DNA from: Candidatus Methanogasteraceae archaeon UBA261
GTDB lineage: Archaea > Halobacteriota > Methanosarcinia > Methanosarcinales > Methanogasteraceae
NCBI GenBank assembly: GCA_002506015.1
Contig: DAWR01000190.1
Coordinates: forward strand, 11,647 to 29,227
Length of the DNA stretch: 17,581 bases
Direction of reading: 5' to 3'
This document shows, piece after piece, positions 1-7,713 of the stretch. Under the pieces are notes generated by a model that did no database searches, was not told the DNA's origin, and saw nothing but the letters and a program-made list of their open reading frames with translations. Each line of letters opens with the position of its first letter. Position 1 is the first letter of the stretch. A program made the position numbers and the translations under genes.

Positions 1-128
1 GCACCACCAAAACCGGAAGCACCGAATGGATCCGGGGCGCTGTTTCTTTGCTTGATCCCTCCGATCCGCTTCGCCAGCGATTTACCAGAGGCAAGCCCCT
101 TCAGTTTATCTGCTAATCCCCCCAACAT
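1..128 (-). CDS. Unidentified protein, N-terminal part only
   Basis: The window opens inside a minus-strand reading frame whose ATG lies at 126-128; 42 codons are visible before the edge. The product begins MLGGLADKLKGLASGK, is rich in Gly, Lys and Ala, and then turns into a Gly/Ser/Phe-rich stretch (PFGASGFGG), which could be a flexible linker. I recognise no family. There is no Shine-Dalgarno sequence. An AT-rich TATA-like box (137-150) sits only about 16 bp before the ATG, closer than for the leaderless genes elsewhere in this window, so the start is not secure. Support for coding is the uninterrupted frame and its codon choice; the rest of the gene lies outside. Confidence 0.5.
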   Translation of the reverse strand, partial: MLGGLADKLKGLASGKSLAKRIGGIKQRNSAPDPFGASGFGG

Positions 129-449
129 AATGCAAAGTATTTTATATGATTGATCTGACTTAAAAGTTGCGGCGGACTGCCGAGACTTTCTGTTGTCTTT
201 GGAGGGGTTTTGAAAAGATCTTCGTTACCATGACCCAAATTTGTCTGGAATAAATCAAAGAGGTATCCGCTTCCATCTGTGTTCGATTAAGCATCGCAAG
301 CGATCTTCGTAGTGCCCACACCCAATCACCATCTTTACTGATCCACGTCACCACGCACCAAAGCAATCTCGTTCATTCAGTGCCAGAACTTCTAATTGAT
401 TATTGTGCACTTTTGTGACCATATAGTGGATAAAACAAGGGATGTAGAA
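129..449. other. Intergenic stretch without a supported gene
   Basis: About 320 bases lie between the end of the GXGXG gene and the partial gene at the left edge. A minus-strand open frame (160-366) could start only at TTG, has no ribosome binding site and resembles no family I know. A 13-codon frame starting with ATG at 376 on the minus strand ends at once. TATA-like sequences occur at 137-150 and 417-429. It may be a long leader plus decayed coding sequence, but nothing firmer can be said. Confidence 0.5.
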
Positions 450-1373
450 TCATCGAGAATTTACCGAATACTTCGAGTACATCATAGCCTCAATCTGGTT
501 CGTCCGCATCGTCCGCATCAGCAGGCGGTAATCCTCTCCGTCCATCGGAACCTTTCTGACAGGCGGTATCGCAGCGCCGACGCCCTTGATGAATACCACG
601 CCGCCCTTCATCTTTCCGCCAACAAACCCCTTTGACTTCCCTTTTATGATCAGAACTCCGGAGCGCATGTCAGCAGCGGCAAACTCTCCCGCATTCTTCT
701 CGATTATCACTGTTCCACCGGCAAGGAGTGTGCCTGCATTCATGCTCACGTTCCCGCAGACCCTGAGCTCTCCTCTCTTCATCAGCATGCCCACGCTGAG
801 ATCGGCGTCGCCGTTCACAACGACGCTGCAATCAGCGCTGCACCGTGCTGCGATTGTGTCTCTCAGGACGCCGTCGTTGAGTGTCAGTCGTTCTCCGTCG
901 AAGGTGTTTGGCGGGAGCAGCCCGTCTGCCGAACCGTTGTTCAGAAGATCGGTTATGGACCTGTACTTCCTGAATCCCTCAAGATCAGACTCAACCTCGA
1001 TTACGTTGCCCAGCGGCTCTGCGGGTCTGCCGCTCACATATATCGTGCCCGACGCCATGCCCATGCCCATTCTGGTGCCTGTGTCCCCGTCCACAATCAC
1101 GGTTCCGTTATCGATGATCCCACCAGTCCCTCCGAAGTACCGCATGTCAGCGCCCGCATTCGAGCAGAGCCGTTTGCCAGAATCACCGTTGATGCGGACA
1201 GTTCCCCCACTGCGAAGCGCTGTTACAAGGTCTCTATAGGTGTAATCGGTACCATTCTGCGCAGGAATAACCTCGTCCGGGTCCAGTTCCTTGCCCTGGT
1301 GCTGCCAGTAGAAGTTGTACGTAAAATCGCAGACACATTTCTGAGGCGACGTGAACTCAAGCTCAATATCCAT
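450..1373 (-). CDS. GXGXG-repeat (FwdC/GltB C-terminal-like) protein
   Basis: A 307-residue protein built from the right-handed beta-helix repeat of the glutamate synthase C-terminal / formylmethanofuran dehydrogenase subunit C family. Repeats with spaced glycines are seen at about residues 87-122 (GTVIVDGDTGTRMGMGM) and 183-265 (RSGVLIIKGKSKGFVGG). Homologues in methanogens are often labelled FwdC-like, or 'tributyrin esterase', a label without catalytic support that I can see. No other formylmethanofuran dehydrogenase subunit is nearby, so it is probably a stand-alone paralogue and not the true FwdC. There is no signal peptide or membrane segment. Its ATG shares one base with the stop of the CobZ-like gene (TAATG at 1375-1371), which implies translational coupling. 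The family is clear; the function is unknown. Confidence 0.8.
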   Translation of the reverse strand: MDIELEFTSPQKCVCDFTYNFYWQHQGKELDPDEVIPAQNGTDYTYRDLVTALRSGGTVRINGDSGKRLCSNAGADMRYFGGTGGIIDNGTVIVDGDTGTRMGMGMASGTIYVSGRPAEPLGNVIEVESDLEGFRKYRSITDLLNNGSADGLLPPNTFDGERLTLNDGVLRDTIAARCSADCSVVVNGDADLSVGMLMKRGELRVCGNVSMNAGTLLAGGTVIIEKNAGEFAAADMRSGVLIIKGKSKGFVGGKMKGGVVFIKGVGAAIPPVRKVPMDGEDYRLLMRTMRTNQIEAMMYSKYSVNSR

Positions 1374-1837
1374 TACACCATGCCTCTTGAGTACATATTG
1401 GAAGAGACGCCCCCGATGAGCCCTGCGATCGCATCATCCAGAAACGGACCCAGTTCGCCGAGTATTCCAGGTTTATTCTGATCGAATCGCGTGAACTCGA
1501 ACATACCCTTGTATCCGGCGATATATTTCGCAATCGCAATCCCTATAACCTCGTCTGCAATGAGAAACACGGGATCGCGCTCGAAAGCTTCTGCGGTCAT
1601 CCCGGGCAGTCTGCCGGCAGTGCCTTCCGACTCCAGAAGGGTCGCCGCGTAGAGAAGTATGCACAGATTCGGGTCAGAGACCGCAAAATCCAGTTCCCGC
1701 TCGAATACCTGCCGTGCGCGCTCCTCGGTCTCTATTCCGGGGTGCGGGACATAGAATTCCATTGCCGCATCCGTGATTGCGTCTCTGGTGATGCCACATG
1801 CGGCGAGTATCTCGAATATCGTTTCTTTGTCTGGCAT
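1373..1837 (-). CDS. cobZ: CobZ/PgpA-family phosphatase (probable alpha-ribazole phosphatase)
   Basis: A 154-residue protein with the C-terminal signature of the phosphatidylglycerophosphatase A fold: ADEVIGIAIAKY at 94-105, FTRFDQNKPG at 115-124 and FLDDAIAGLIGG at 132-143, with acidic residues at 95-96 and 134-135 as likely metal ligands. In Methanosarcina mazei a member of this family, CobZ, is the alpha-ribazole phosphatase of cobamide synthesis. The VPHPG segment (30-34) and short length recall such archaeal proteins, but a phospholipid phosphatase role cannot be excluded. The frame is open further upstream to about 2050. I chose the ATG at 1837 because the extension has no family match and a GGGA motif stands 7 bases before this ATG. 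The gene is coupled to the downstream GXGXG gene. Confidence 0.72.
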   Translation of the reverse strand: MPDKETIFEILAACGITRDAITDAAMEFYVPHPGIETEERARQVFERELDFAVSDPNLCILLYAATLLESEGTAGRLPGMTAEAFERDPVFLIADEVIGIAIAKYIAGYKGMFEFTRFDQNKPGILGELGPFLDDAIAGLIGGVSSNMYSRGMV

Positions 1838-1864
1838 ATTGTATCCCTTTTCGTTGGGCGCAAT

Positions 1865-1879
1865 CAGGAATGTTTCCTG
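1865..1879. promoter_or_regulatory. Perfect 6-bp dyad in the cobZ-like 5' region
   Basis: CAGGAA-TGT-TTCCTG is a perfect 6-bp inverted repeat with a 3-base loop, 28 bases before the ATG at 1837. A TATA-like box on the minus strand (CATTTTTATGG, 1917-1927) would place transcription start near 1895, so the dyad would lie in the short leader. It could be a repressor site or an RNA hairpin; this is inference. Confidence 0.35.
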
Positions 1880-2046
1880 TGCGACAACATAAGCGAAAGA
1901 GAATTGGAGTCCGATTCCATAAAAATGATTGGTTGACCAGCGCTTCCGAACGTGACCTCCCCGCGTTCCGGGCGTGCACAGGATTCGCAATGTTTCAATC
2001 TTTGTGCAGTGTTCCACTATATGGGTTTTAGAAGCAGCTTCCCCTC

Positions 2047-2271
2047 TCATGTCACCGCTCCTGAGTACCTAAAAGAGTGCTGCACCATCTTGACCCATTT
2101 TTCTTCAGCAACGCCAATCAAATTGCCGCACTGACATTTAACGTAATCTCCGTCTCTAATGCTGTAATCCATGACTATCCGGTCATTCCAGCAGTGCCAT
2201 AACCTGCCTTTTCCGATCTTCTGGTATCTAAAAATCTTTCGTTTACATTTAGCACACTTTATTATTATCAT
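2047..2271 (-). CDS. Small zinc-ribbon-like protein
   Basis: A 74-residue basic protein with two cysteine pairs: CAKC at 6-9 and CQC at 46-48, plus His26-Cys27 between them. This fits a small zinc-ribbon or related metal-binding fold. Similar little proteins with the motif K-C-x-C-G-N-L-I-G occur in methanogens and, as far as I recall, have no assigned function. The frame can be extended by two codons to a TTG, but the ATG at 2271-2269 overlaps the stop of the upstream metallo-hydrolase as ATGA, the usual sign of translational coupling. Co-expression with the hydrolase suggests a shared complex or pathway. There is no membrane segment. The coding call is firm; the role is unknown. Confidence 0.75.
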   Translation of the reverse strand: MIIIKCAKCKRKIFRYQKIGKGRLWHCWNDRIVMDYSIRDGDYVKCQCGNLIGVAEEKWVKMVQHSFRYSGAVT

Positions 2272-3227
2272 CCGCAATCGTCCAATCTCATGCTCGTATA
2301 CCGTTCCTTCGCCATCTCCCAGTAACGATCGGTACTGGCGTTGCCATCGGCATAAGATTTGTGCCAGCCAGCAGAGACCGGCATATCCTTGTACAATGAT
2401 TTGCGTCTCGCTTCAAGTAGCATCCTTGGAGTTTTCATAAAATCCGCCCCGCAGATAACGTTGTTTTCTGTTTCAGATGATAAGCGCTCCAGCCATTTAA
2501 CGCCCGTATAACTTCTCATTAGATGATGATCGAGAATCAAAGTATCGACTTCCTGAGATAGTTGTCTGGCATTGTGCCACGCATTTTCAGCCATCTTTTT
2601 CGAAAGCTTGTGGGACAAATAGATGGGAGGTCCGTCAGCTAATACAATATCAGGTTCCCAGTCCAGTATTTTAGAAATGGCTTCATAATCGAGGAGCTGT
2701 ATATCGGAGGTGTGCACAAAGACGCAATCTTCTTCGATTCTTGTCATCATCACCGTCCGCAGCCTATCACCTCTCTCCCCATGGAATACCGGTTTAGAGA
2801 AGGTCATTGCCCCCTGCGCCGTTCCGTCTGCCGCAATGAGATCGTTCTTCAGGATTGTAGAGATTGATTTTGCTCTTTTTTCTTCAATCGGATGAAGACG
2901 AAATGGATTCTTAGTCCATATCTTAACATTAGGGTTTAATCCGATTATTTTCTTGATGTTGAACTGATAAGGATTGGCATCTGCCAGCGGGACATGGTCT
3001 CCATGGAAATGGCTGATTACGATGTCGGTTGCCTCCGACCATCGTTGTACGATCTTTTTCTGTATCCGCTCATCCACTGCTACCTGAAATGGGTGTGGAA
3101 GTAGCCGGTATCTGGTGTAACCCAGCGCTATACCCGGATCAATCAATATTCTCTGCTTCGCTGTCTTCACAAAACAGCAAAGACCCCTAACGCCCAGTGA
3201 TTCGGTTCCCAGGATTTCTATGTTCAT
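2268..3227 (-). CDS. UPF0282-family metallo-beta-lactamase-fold protein
   Basis: A 319-residue protein of the archaeal UPF0282 family (MJ1629 type). The N-terminus (IEILGTESLGVRGLCC) and LLPHPFQVAVDERIQ (42-56) are typical of it. The metal site of the beta-lactamase fold is complete: HFHGDH at 73-78, a later FHGE (148-151), TSD at 173-175 and DHH at 233-235. This is the usual set of ligands for a binuclear zinc hydrolase. The natural substrate is not known. The start at 3227 is the first ATG and matches the family N-terminus. It lies 41 bases after the stop of the UPF0182 gene, so it may be read from that gene's transcript, and it is coupled by ATGA to the zinc-ribbon gene. Confidence 0.88.
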   Translation of the reverse strand: MNIEILGTESLGVRGLCCFVKTAKQRILIDPGIALGYTRYRLLPHPFQVAVDERIQKKIVQRWSEATDIVISHFHGDHVPLADANPYQFNIKKIIGLNPNVKIWTKNPFRLHPIEEKRAKSISTILKNDLIAADGTAQGAMTFSKPVFHGERGDRLRTVMMTRIEEDCVFVHTSDIQLLDYEAISKILDWEPDIVLADGPPIYLSHKLSKKMAENAWHNARQLSQEVDTLILDHHLMRSYTGVKWLERLSSETENNVICGADFMKTPRMLLEARRKSLYKDMPVSAGWHKSYADGNASTDRYWEMAKERYTSMRLDDCG

Positions 3228-3268
3228 GTTATATTTCTTATAAAAATGTAGACATGGGAGCTCTAAAA

Positions 3269-6076
3269 TTACGTTGATGTGGTGATTGTATTGTTCCCGC
3301 TTGCCCCGCTCAGTTCCTCCAGAACCACGCCCAGTCTGTCGAAGTTCTCTCCGAATGCAGTCCAGTTCGTGCCCATGGAGTCAAGGATCGCATCATAATG
3401 CTCCTGCGCTTCTGTTATCAGCTCTTCGGTTGATTTCTCGCCGTAGCCATAACCACCATCTGCCATACCCGCGCCGGTCGGTCTGGTTGGTCGGGTTCTG
3501 CCGAAGAGCGCTGCAAGCGCGGTCTCGAGGTCTTTCTCCATAACCACCCTCTCACCGTCTGAGACGAGCACCCGCTTGAGTTCAGGCAACTGCCCGGCCT
3601 CTGCCTGTATATAGAGCGGCTCTATATACAGAATCGAGTCCTCAATCGGTATCACCAGCAGATTGCCCCTTGCCACACTAGATCCCTGCGTCGACCAGAG
3701 CGTGAGTTGCTGCGAGATCACTGAATCCTGGTCGAACTTCGCCTCGATCTGCAGCGGACCGTAGACCAGTGTGTGTTTGGGGAATTTGTAGAGGAGCAGT
3801 TCTCCATAATTGTCTCCATCCGACCGTGCAGCAAGCCATGCGACCATATTGTCCTTTCTTATGGGTGTAAACGAACTCATCATGACGAATTCCTCTTTAT
3901 CTTCTCCCGGAAGCTTTATTATGATGTAGTATGGCTCCACCGGTGTTCGCTGCCCGGTCCCGTATACCTCGCTTGGGATCTGCCATGCATCCTCCTTGTT
4001 GTAGAAGACCTTCACATTGTCCATGTGGTACGTGTTGTAGATTGCGGACTGGACCTTGAAGAGGTCTTCTGGATATCTGATGTGTGATTTGAGCGATTCC
4101 GGCATCTTATCAAAGGATTTGAATTGATCTGGAAATATTTTCGCATAAGTTGCAATTATCGGGTCAGTTGCACTGGCACTGGCACCAGCAGCGGTATCGG
4201 CGGCGTTCGTATCATGGATATAGTATGTCACATCCCCGTTGTACGCATCAACAACGATCTTCACCGGGTTTCGGATGTAATTGATGGAGCCGTGTTTCTC
4301 CGAGTAGGGAAAGTTGCCTGTTACAGTGTATGCGTCCTGAATCCAGAATAGCCTGCCATCGCTTATGACGATGTAGGGATCGTTGTCCAGCAACAAAAAC
4401 GGTGTTATCTTTGAGATCCGGCTCTGGATGCTCCTTTCAAACATGATCTTGCTAACCGGTGTGATCTCGGACGATAGCATGATCTTGATGTCTGCAAAGC
4501 GTATCGCCATCAGCAGTTTCTTTGCAAACGAGTCCAGCGTAATCCCGCCGGTTCCATCGTAATGGATGTATTCGTTGTCATTGCCCTTCGGGTAATCAAA
4601 CTCCTGTGTGAGTGTGTTTGTCAACACAAAATCGTTATCTATCCCCCCATAATAGATCTGTGGCACATCGATTCTCAGTTCTTTTGCATCAACGGTGTAT
4701 GTCGGGGGGATGTCTTTTATGAGATAGTTTGGCATGCCCTCTGTTGTGACGCTGTCAACAGGACTCATCACAACACCAAAACCGTGTGTATAGACCATGC
4801 GTAGGTTCACCCACGTCTTCGCCTGCAATCGTTCCTGATTCATCTCTCTTGGCGCAATCATTACCTCGGTGTACCGTTCGTTGATCGCATACCTGTCAAC
4901 ATCGATTCCTGAGAGATCATAGTAGAGGCGCATTTCCTGTGTCTGCTTGTATGTCTGTGTGAGCGGTCTCCAGTCCAGAATCCTGACATTATCGATTGTC
5001 TCCCTGGCACCCGACAGGACCTCAGGCGTCAGGTTCATCCCGACATGGAAGTCCTCCTCCACAACACTGTCCAGCCCGTAAGCGATCTTTGTGAACTTGA
5101 TGTTGTTCTCGATGTATGGTCCCTCCAGCGTCCCTTCGTTCGGCGAAACCTTGTAAGCCTGGACAAGTCCAGGTATCACGGTCGGACCAAGCACGCAAGC
5201 CAGCAGATACAGAGCTACTATGGTTGCCAGTATGCGACTCTTCCCGAGGCTCTGCTTCCCCGTGATTACGAATATCCAGATTAAACAGAGCACTGCGATT
5301 GCCACTGCCATTAACATCAGTATCCTGATTATCGGCAGGTACACGACGACATCGGTGTAGCCAGCCCCGACCACAATTCCCTGTTCAGAGTACATGATCG
5401 AGAATCTGGCAAGATAGTGTCCTGCAGCGAGAAGGAGGAAGAAGAGCGATCCAAGGACTGCCAGATGCACAAGAGCCTTCCCTTCCAGGTTCGAGAACGC
5501 TGATTTGAAGCTGCCGCCGTATGTGCTGTATGTCGCACCGTCCGGTGTGACGAGATCCGGTTGCTTGAAGAGGTCGGCTATGAATGACTGCATGTAATCC
5601 ATGATTGCGGCGATGATTGCAGCCACAACGCAGACCAAAAGAAAGCTCCTGAGTGTAAGTATGAACGGGAGTGAGAAGACATAAAAGGATACGTCTTTTC
5701 CGAAAATCGGGTCCTGCAAGCCAAAAGGCACCTGATTCATGTATTGCAGCACAACAAACCAGCTCTGAGAGTATATGAGCCCAACAAGGAAAGAAAGCGC
5801 CATGACGATCGCCAATTTCAACTTGAAGGAGACCTTTGATCCGTCCGATCTTGAAGATATCTTGAGATTGATTATTATGAATGCGAAGAAGGCTGATGCC
5901 GAGAGTAAGAAGAGTAATACCTTTGCCTTAAAGCTGATTAAAAAGATCTGCGAAAACCCGAGCGCATCAAACCACCAGTAATCGGTGATCAGCCTGACGA
6001 TTCCGGATATGGAGAAGATGAAGATCACTGCCAGAGTGATTATGGCAGCTTTGAGTTCGTCTTTGCCCCGAGCCAT
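3269..6076 (-). CDS. UPF0182-family large membrane protein
   Basis: A 935-residue protein of the UPF0182 family (COG1615), close to the family's usual length. The N-terminal third holds about seven hydrophobic segments (roughly residues 9-31, 49-71, 87-109, 135-158, 202-222, 248-272 and 282-305), followed by a large, probably extracytoplasmic, beta-rich domain. WWFDALGF (34-41) after the first segment, FSLPF (133-137) and the tail pattern ELITEAQEHYDAI...GTNWTAFGENFDRL fit the family. An Ala-rich loop around 640 and a Gly/Tyr-rich stretch around 880 are low complexity. Its biochemical function is not known. There is no Shine-Dalgarno site; a TATA box 27 bases before the ATG suggests a leaderless mRNA. 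It is the likely first gene of a unit with the metallo-hydrolase and zinc-ribbon genes. Confidence 0.9.
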   Translation of the reverse strand: MARGKDELKAAIITLAVIFIFSISGIVRLITDYWWFDALGFSQIFLISFKAKVLLFLLSASAFFAFIIINLKISSRSDGSKVSFKLKLAIVMALSFLVGLIYSQSWFVVLQYMNQVPFGLQDPIFGKDVSFYVFSLPFILTLRSFLLVCVVAAIIAAIMDYMQSFIADLFKQPDLVTPDGATYSTYGGSFKSAFSNLEGKALVHLAVLGSLFFLLLAAGHYLARFSIMYSEQGIVVGAGYTDVVVYLPIIRILMLMAVAIAVLCLIWIFVITGKQSLGKSRILATIVALYLLACVLGPTVIPGLVQAYKVSPNEGTLEGPYIENNIKFTKIAYGLDSVVEEDFHVGMNLTPEVLSGARETIDNVRILDWRPLTQTYKQTQEMRLYYDLSGIDVDRYAINERYTEVMIAPREMNQERLQAKTWVNLRMVYTHGFGVVMSPVDSVTTEGMPNYLIKDIPPTYTVDAKELRIDVPQIYYGGIDNDFVLTNTLTQEFDYPKGNDNEYIHYDGTGGITLDSFAKKLLMAIRFADIKIMLSSEITPVSKIMFERSIQSRISKITPFLLLDNDPYIVISDGRLFWIQDAYTVTGNFPYSEKHGSINYIRNPVKIVVDAYNGDVTYYIHDTNAADTAAGASASATDPIIATYAKIFPDQFKSFDKMPESLKSHIRYPEDLFKVQSAIYNTYHMDNVKVFYNKEDAWQIPSEVYGTGQRTPVEPYYIIIKLPGEDKEEFVMMSSFTPIRKDNMVAWLAARSDGDNYGELLLYKFPKHTLVYGPLQIEAKFDQDSVISQQLTLWSTQGSSVARGNLLVIPIEDSILYIEPLYIQAEAGQLPELKRVLVSDGERVVMEKDLETALAALFGRTRPTRPTGAGMADGGYGYGEKSTEELITEAQEHYDAILDSMGTNWTAFGENFDRLGVVLEELSGASGNNTITTST

Positions 6077-6393
6077 GAAGGGCTAAATGGGCTGCAGCAT
6101 TTATAAAGGTTGTGGAAAAACAATTTTTCGAGGTGATTTTGTGAAATTATCGCTTCTTTCGGCGGCTTATGCCCAATTTCGGAGACTGTTGAGAGTGAGC
6201 CTGCAAGCGCAAGTGAAACCGTTGCGGGTATGCGGCGGGCATCTGCACAGAACGCGGGAAAAATCGCGAGAGCACGCCCCACACATATCTCATCAATCTT
6301 CCTGAACGCCCTTTCTTTCAAAGCGTTGTCTTTCTTTGTCAGTTTCTCAAAGCTTTTATCGAATTTGGGTTCTGTACGAAAAATAAAACCCAT
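6040..6393 (-). pseudogene. Decayed RelE/ParE-like toxin
   Basis: The first 38 or so residues (GFIFRTEPKFDKSFEKL, then KKDNALKERAFRKIDEIC) match the start of archaeal RelE/ParE-type toxins, which begin with a short strand and a K-rich helical hairpin ending in K-I-x-E-I. After that the expected strands (pattern NP..GKPL...R.V.IG...LIY) are missing: the frame continues as about 78 residues of unrelated Ala/Ser-rich sequence and runs 37 bases into the UPF0182 gene. A strong Shine-Dalgarno site (AAGGAG, 5 bases before ATG at 6393) remains. I read this as a toxin gene whose 3' part was lost or frameshifted, so toxin activity is unlikely. Family assignment is by motif only. Confidence 0.45.
6100..6107 (-). 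promoter_or_regulatory. TATA box of the UPF0182 gene
   Basis: A perfect TTTATAAA centred about 27 bases before the ATG at 6076, with no ribosome binding site between. This spacing puts the transcription start at or next to the start codon, as in leaderless archaeal mRNAs. The box is a palindrome, so its direction is inferred from the gene. Confidence 0.55.
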
Positions 6394-6422
6394 AAAATCT
6401 CCTTACAAACTTCGGAGATGGC

Positions 6423-6497
6423 TTAAGAGGTTCTCTTTAGTTTCAAAAGTTTTTTAAGTCCCATTTTATATTCTTCTATCGCGTCAAGTGTCCCATG
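6423..6497 (-). pseudogene. Possible antitoxin C-terminal fragment
   Basis: A 24-codon open stretch ends 29 bases before the toxin-like ATG and reads GTLDAIEEYKMGLKK followed by a basic tail. The pattern resembles the end of small helical antitoxins, and the order antitoxin then toxin is the classical one. It has a stop just upstream and no proper start, and it overlaps the end of the 38-codon membrane ORF in another frame. This is weak evidence, given mainly because the neighbouring toxin remnant calls for a partner. Confidence 0.25.
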
Positions 6498-6592
6498 CTA
6501 TCGGAATGCTTCTGTTTGTGGTGTTTGGTTGAGTCGTAACCGAACACATATACTACCAATAGCAATACTGCAAGACCTCCCCGCCGACTCAT
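6476..6592 (-). CDS. 38-residue single-span membrane miniprotein coupled to hisC
   Basis: A short frame begins with an ATG at 6592-6590 that overlaps the hisC stop as ATGA, the same coupling used by other gene pairs here. It encodes two arginines, one hydrophobic span (GGLAVLLLVVYVFGY, residues 5-19) and a polar, His/Lys-rich tail (STKHHKQKH). The topology would be a short basic N-terminus inside, one helix, and a charged tail. I recognise no family. The ATGA junction, the positive-inside start and the intact span favour a real gene; the length of 38 codons means chance cannot be ruled out. It ends where the decayed toxin-antitoxin region starts, so its 3' end might be altered. Confidence 0.5.
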   Translation of the reverse strand: MSRRGGLAVLLLVVYVFGYDSTKHHKQKHSDSMGHLTR

Positions 6593-7692
6593 AAATGCTC
6601 ATGAGCTATCTTGTACTCCGAAAACGCCTCCACCACCCGCTCATTCTGCTCCATTGTCCCGATGCTCACCCTGACAAGAGATTCTCCTGCGTCGCGGAAC
6701 GACGAACAATCCCTGACGATTACTCCTTTGCGTGCAAGAAAGTCGCAGACTGCGTTCGACTGGTGCGGTGAGACGTCCACAAGCACGAAGTTCGCCTCGG
6801 ACGGATAAACCGCAAACGGGATGTCAGCCAGTCTCTTGCGCCCGTTCTGCACCAGCTCAATTGACTGTCTCAGATGCTCGCTGTCGCCAAGCGCTGCGAT
6901 GCCCGCAGCAACCGCAAGGCTGCTGACTGCGAAAGGGGTCGCATATCCGGAATACTCGTCTCGCATCTGCTCCGGCATGACCGCATAGCCAGAGCGCATG
7001 CCTGCAAGCCCGAATGCCTTTGAGAGCGTGCGCCCGACCACCAGATTGTCATACTCCCGCACAAGGTGCACCACGCTCTCTTCTGCAAATTCGACGTACG
7101 CCTCGTCGAGAAACACGACGGCATCACAGTTCTCCAGAATCATCCTGAGATCGTGCTCCGGAATCAGGTTTCCGCTCGGGTTGTTTGGCGAGCAGAGAAA
7201 TATTACCCGTGTCTCATCGGTAATCTGCGATATGATCTCCTGCGGACTGATCTCGAAGTTTTGATCCCTCGATACAAAGACCGGTGTTCCATGGTGCGAG
7301 CGTGCCGAGATTGCGTAGTAGCTGAAAGTCGGAACCGGGATCATCGCCTCTCCCGGCATCAAAACCCGCATCAAGGTATCGATTACCCCGTCCATGCCTG
7401 CGCTCGCCACGATATTTTTGGTTGGATAACCCGTGTACTTGGATATCGCAGCGCAGAGCTCGGATGCGTCGCTATCAGGGTATACGCTTATTCCCCCCGC
7501 GTCTCGCATTACGGCTTTTACGGACGCTGGCGAAGCTCCGAGCGGGTTTTCATTCGATCCGAGCTTGATTATCGCATCGATTGGAAGCTGATACTGCTCT
7601 GCAATCTCCGCAATCGATTTGCCGGGTACATATCTGGCGCCCGTGCCTGTGTTTGAGTCCGTGTCTGTGCCTGCGCCGGGCAGAGGTTTCAT
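6589..7692 (-). CDS. hisC: Histidinol-phosphate aminotransferase
   Basis: A 367-residue fold-type I PLP enzyme that converts imidazole acetol phosphate and glutamate to histidinol phosphate and 2-oxoglutarate in histidine synthesis. Visible motifs: SNENPLG (46-52), the substrate-binding segment at the start; SPNNPSGN (168-175); DEAYVEF (196-202); TLSKAFGLAG (222-231) with Lys225 as the PLP Schiff-base lysine; and MRSGY (232-236). The family normally starts near YVPGKS (21-26). Here it is preceded by a Gly/Thr/Asp-rich leader (residues 5-19) encoded by near-repeats of GTGTCTGTG on the plus strand, which is unusual. No Shine-Dalgarno site; a TATA box about 26 bases upstream suggests a leaderless mRNA. 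No other his genes are nearby. The stop overlaps the start of a membrane miniprotein. Confidence 0.93.
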   Translation of the reverse strand: MKPLPGAGTDTDSNTGTGARYVPGKSIAEIAEQYQLPIDAIIKLGSNENPLGASPASVKAVMRDAGGISVYPDSDASELCAAISKYTGYPTKNIVASAGMDGVIDTLMRVLMPGEAMIPVPTFSYYAISARSHHGTPVFVSRDQNFEISPQEIISQITDETRVIFLCSPNNPSGNLIPEHDLRMILENCDAVVFLDEAYVEFAEESVVHLVREYDNLVVGRTLSKAFGLAGMRSGYAVMPEQMRDEYSGYATPFAVSSLAVAAGIAALGDSEHLRQSIELVQNGRKRLADIPFAVYPSEANFVLVDVSPHQSNAVCDFLARKGVIVRDCSSFRDAGESLVRVSIGTMEQNERVVEAFSEYKIAHEHL

Positions 7693-7713
7693 GGTTGACT
7701 GTGGGCTGGAGCC

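Noticed and set aside
160..366. 68-codon minus-strand open frame starting with TTG
   Set aside because: No ribosome binding site, no family match, and competing short frames in the same stretch; not enough support for a gene.
586..1239. 217-codon plus-strand open frame
   Set aside because: It is the antisense shadow of the GXGXG gene; the minus frame has clear family repeats, and the plus product is Pro/Ser-rich with no match.
450..1373. True formylmethanofuran dehydrogenase subunit C
   Set aside because: No FwdA, B or D genes nearby and the gene is coupled to a phosphatase, so only a family-level name is justified.
1838..2050. N-terminal extension of the CobZ-like frame to 2050
   Set aside because: The extra 71 residues have no family resemblance, span TATA-like and dyad sequences, and the ATG at 1837 has a GGGA motif before it.
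7066..7656. 196-codon plus-strand open frame
   Set aside because: Lies wholly inside hisC on the opposite strand; hisC has all PLP-enzyme motifs.
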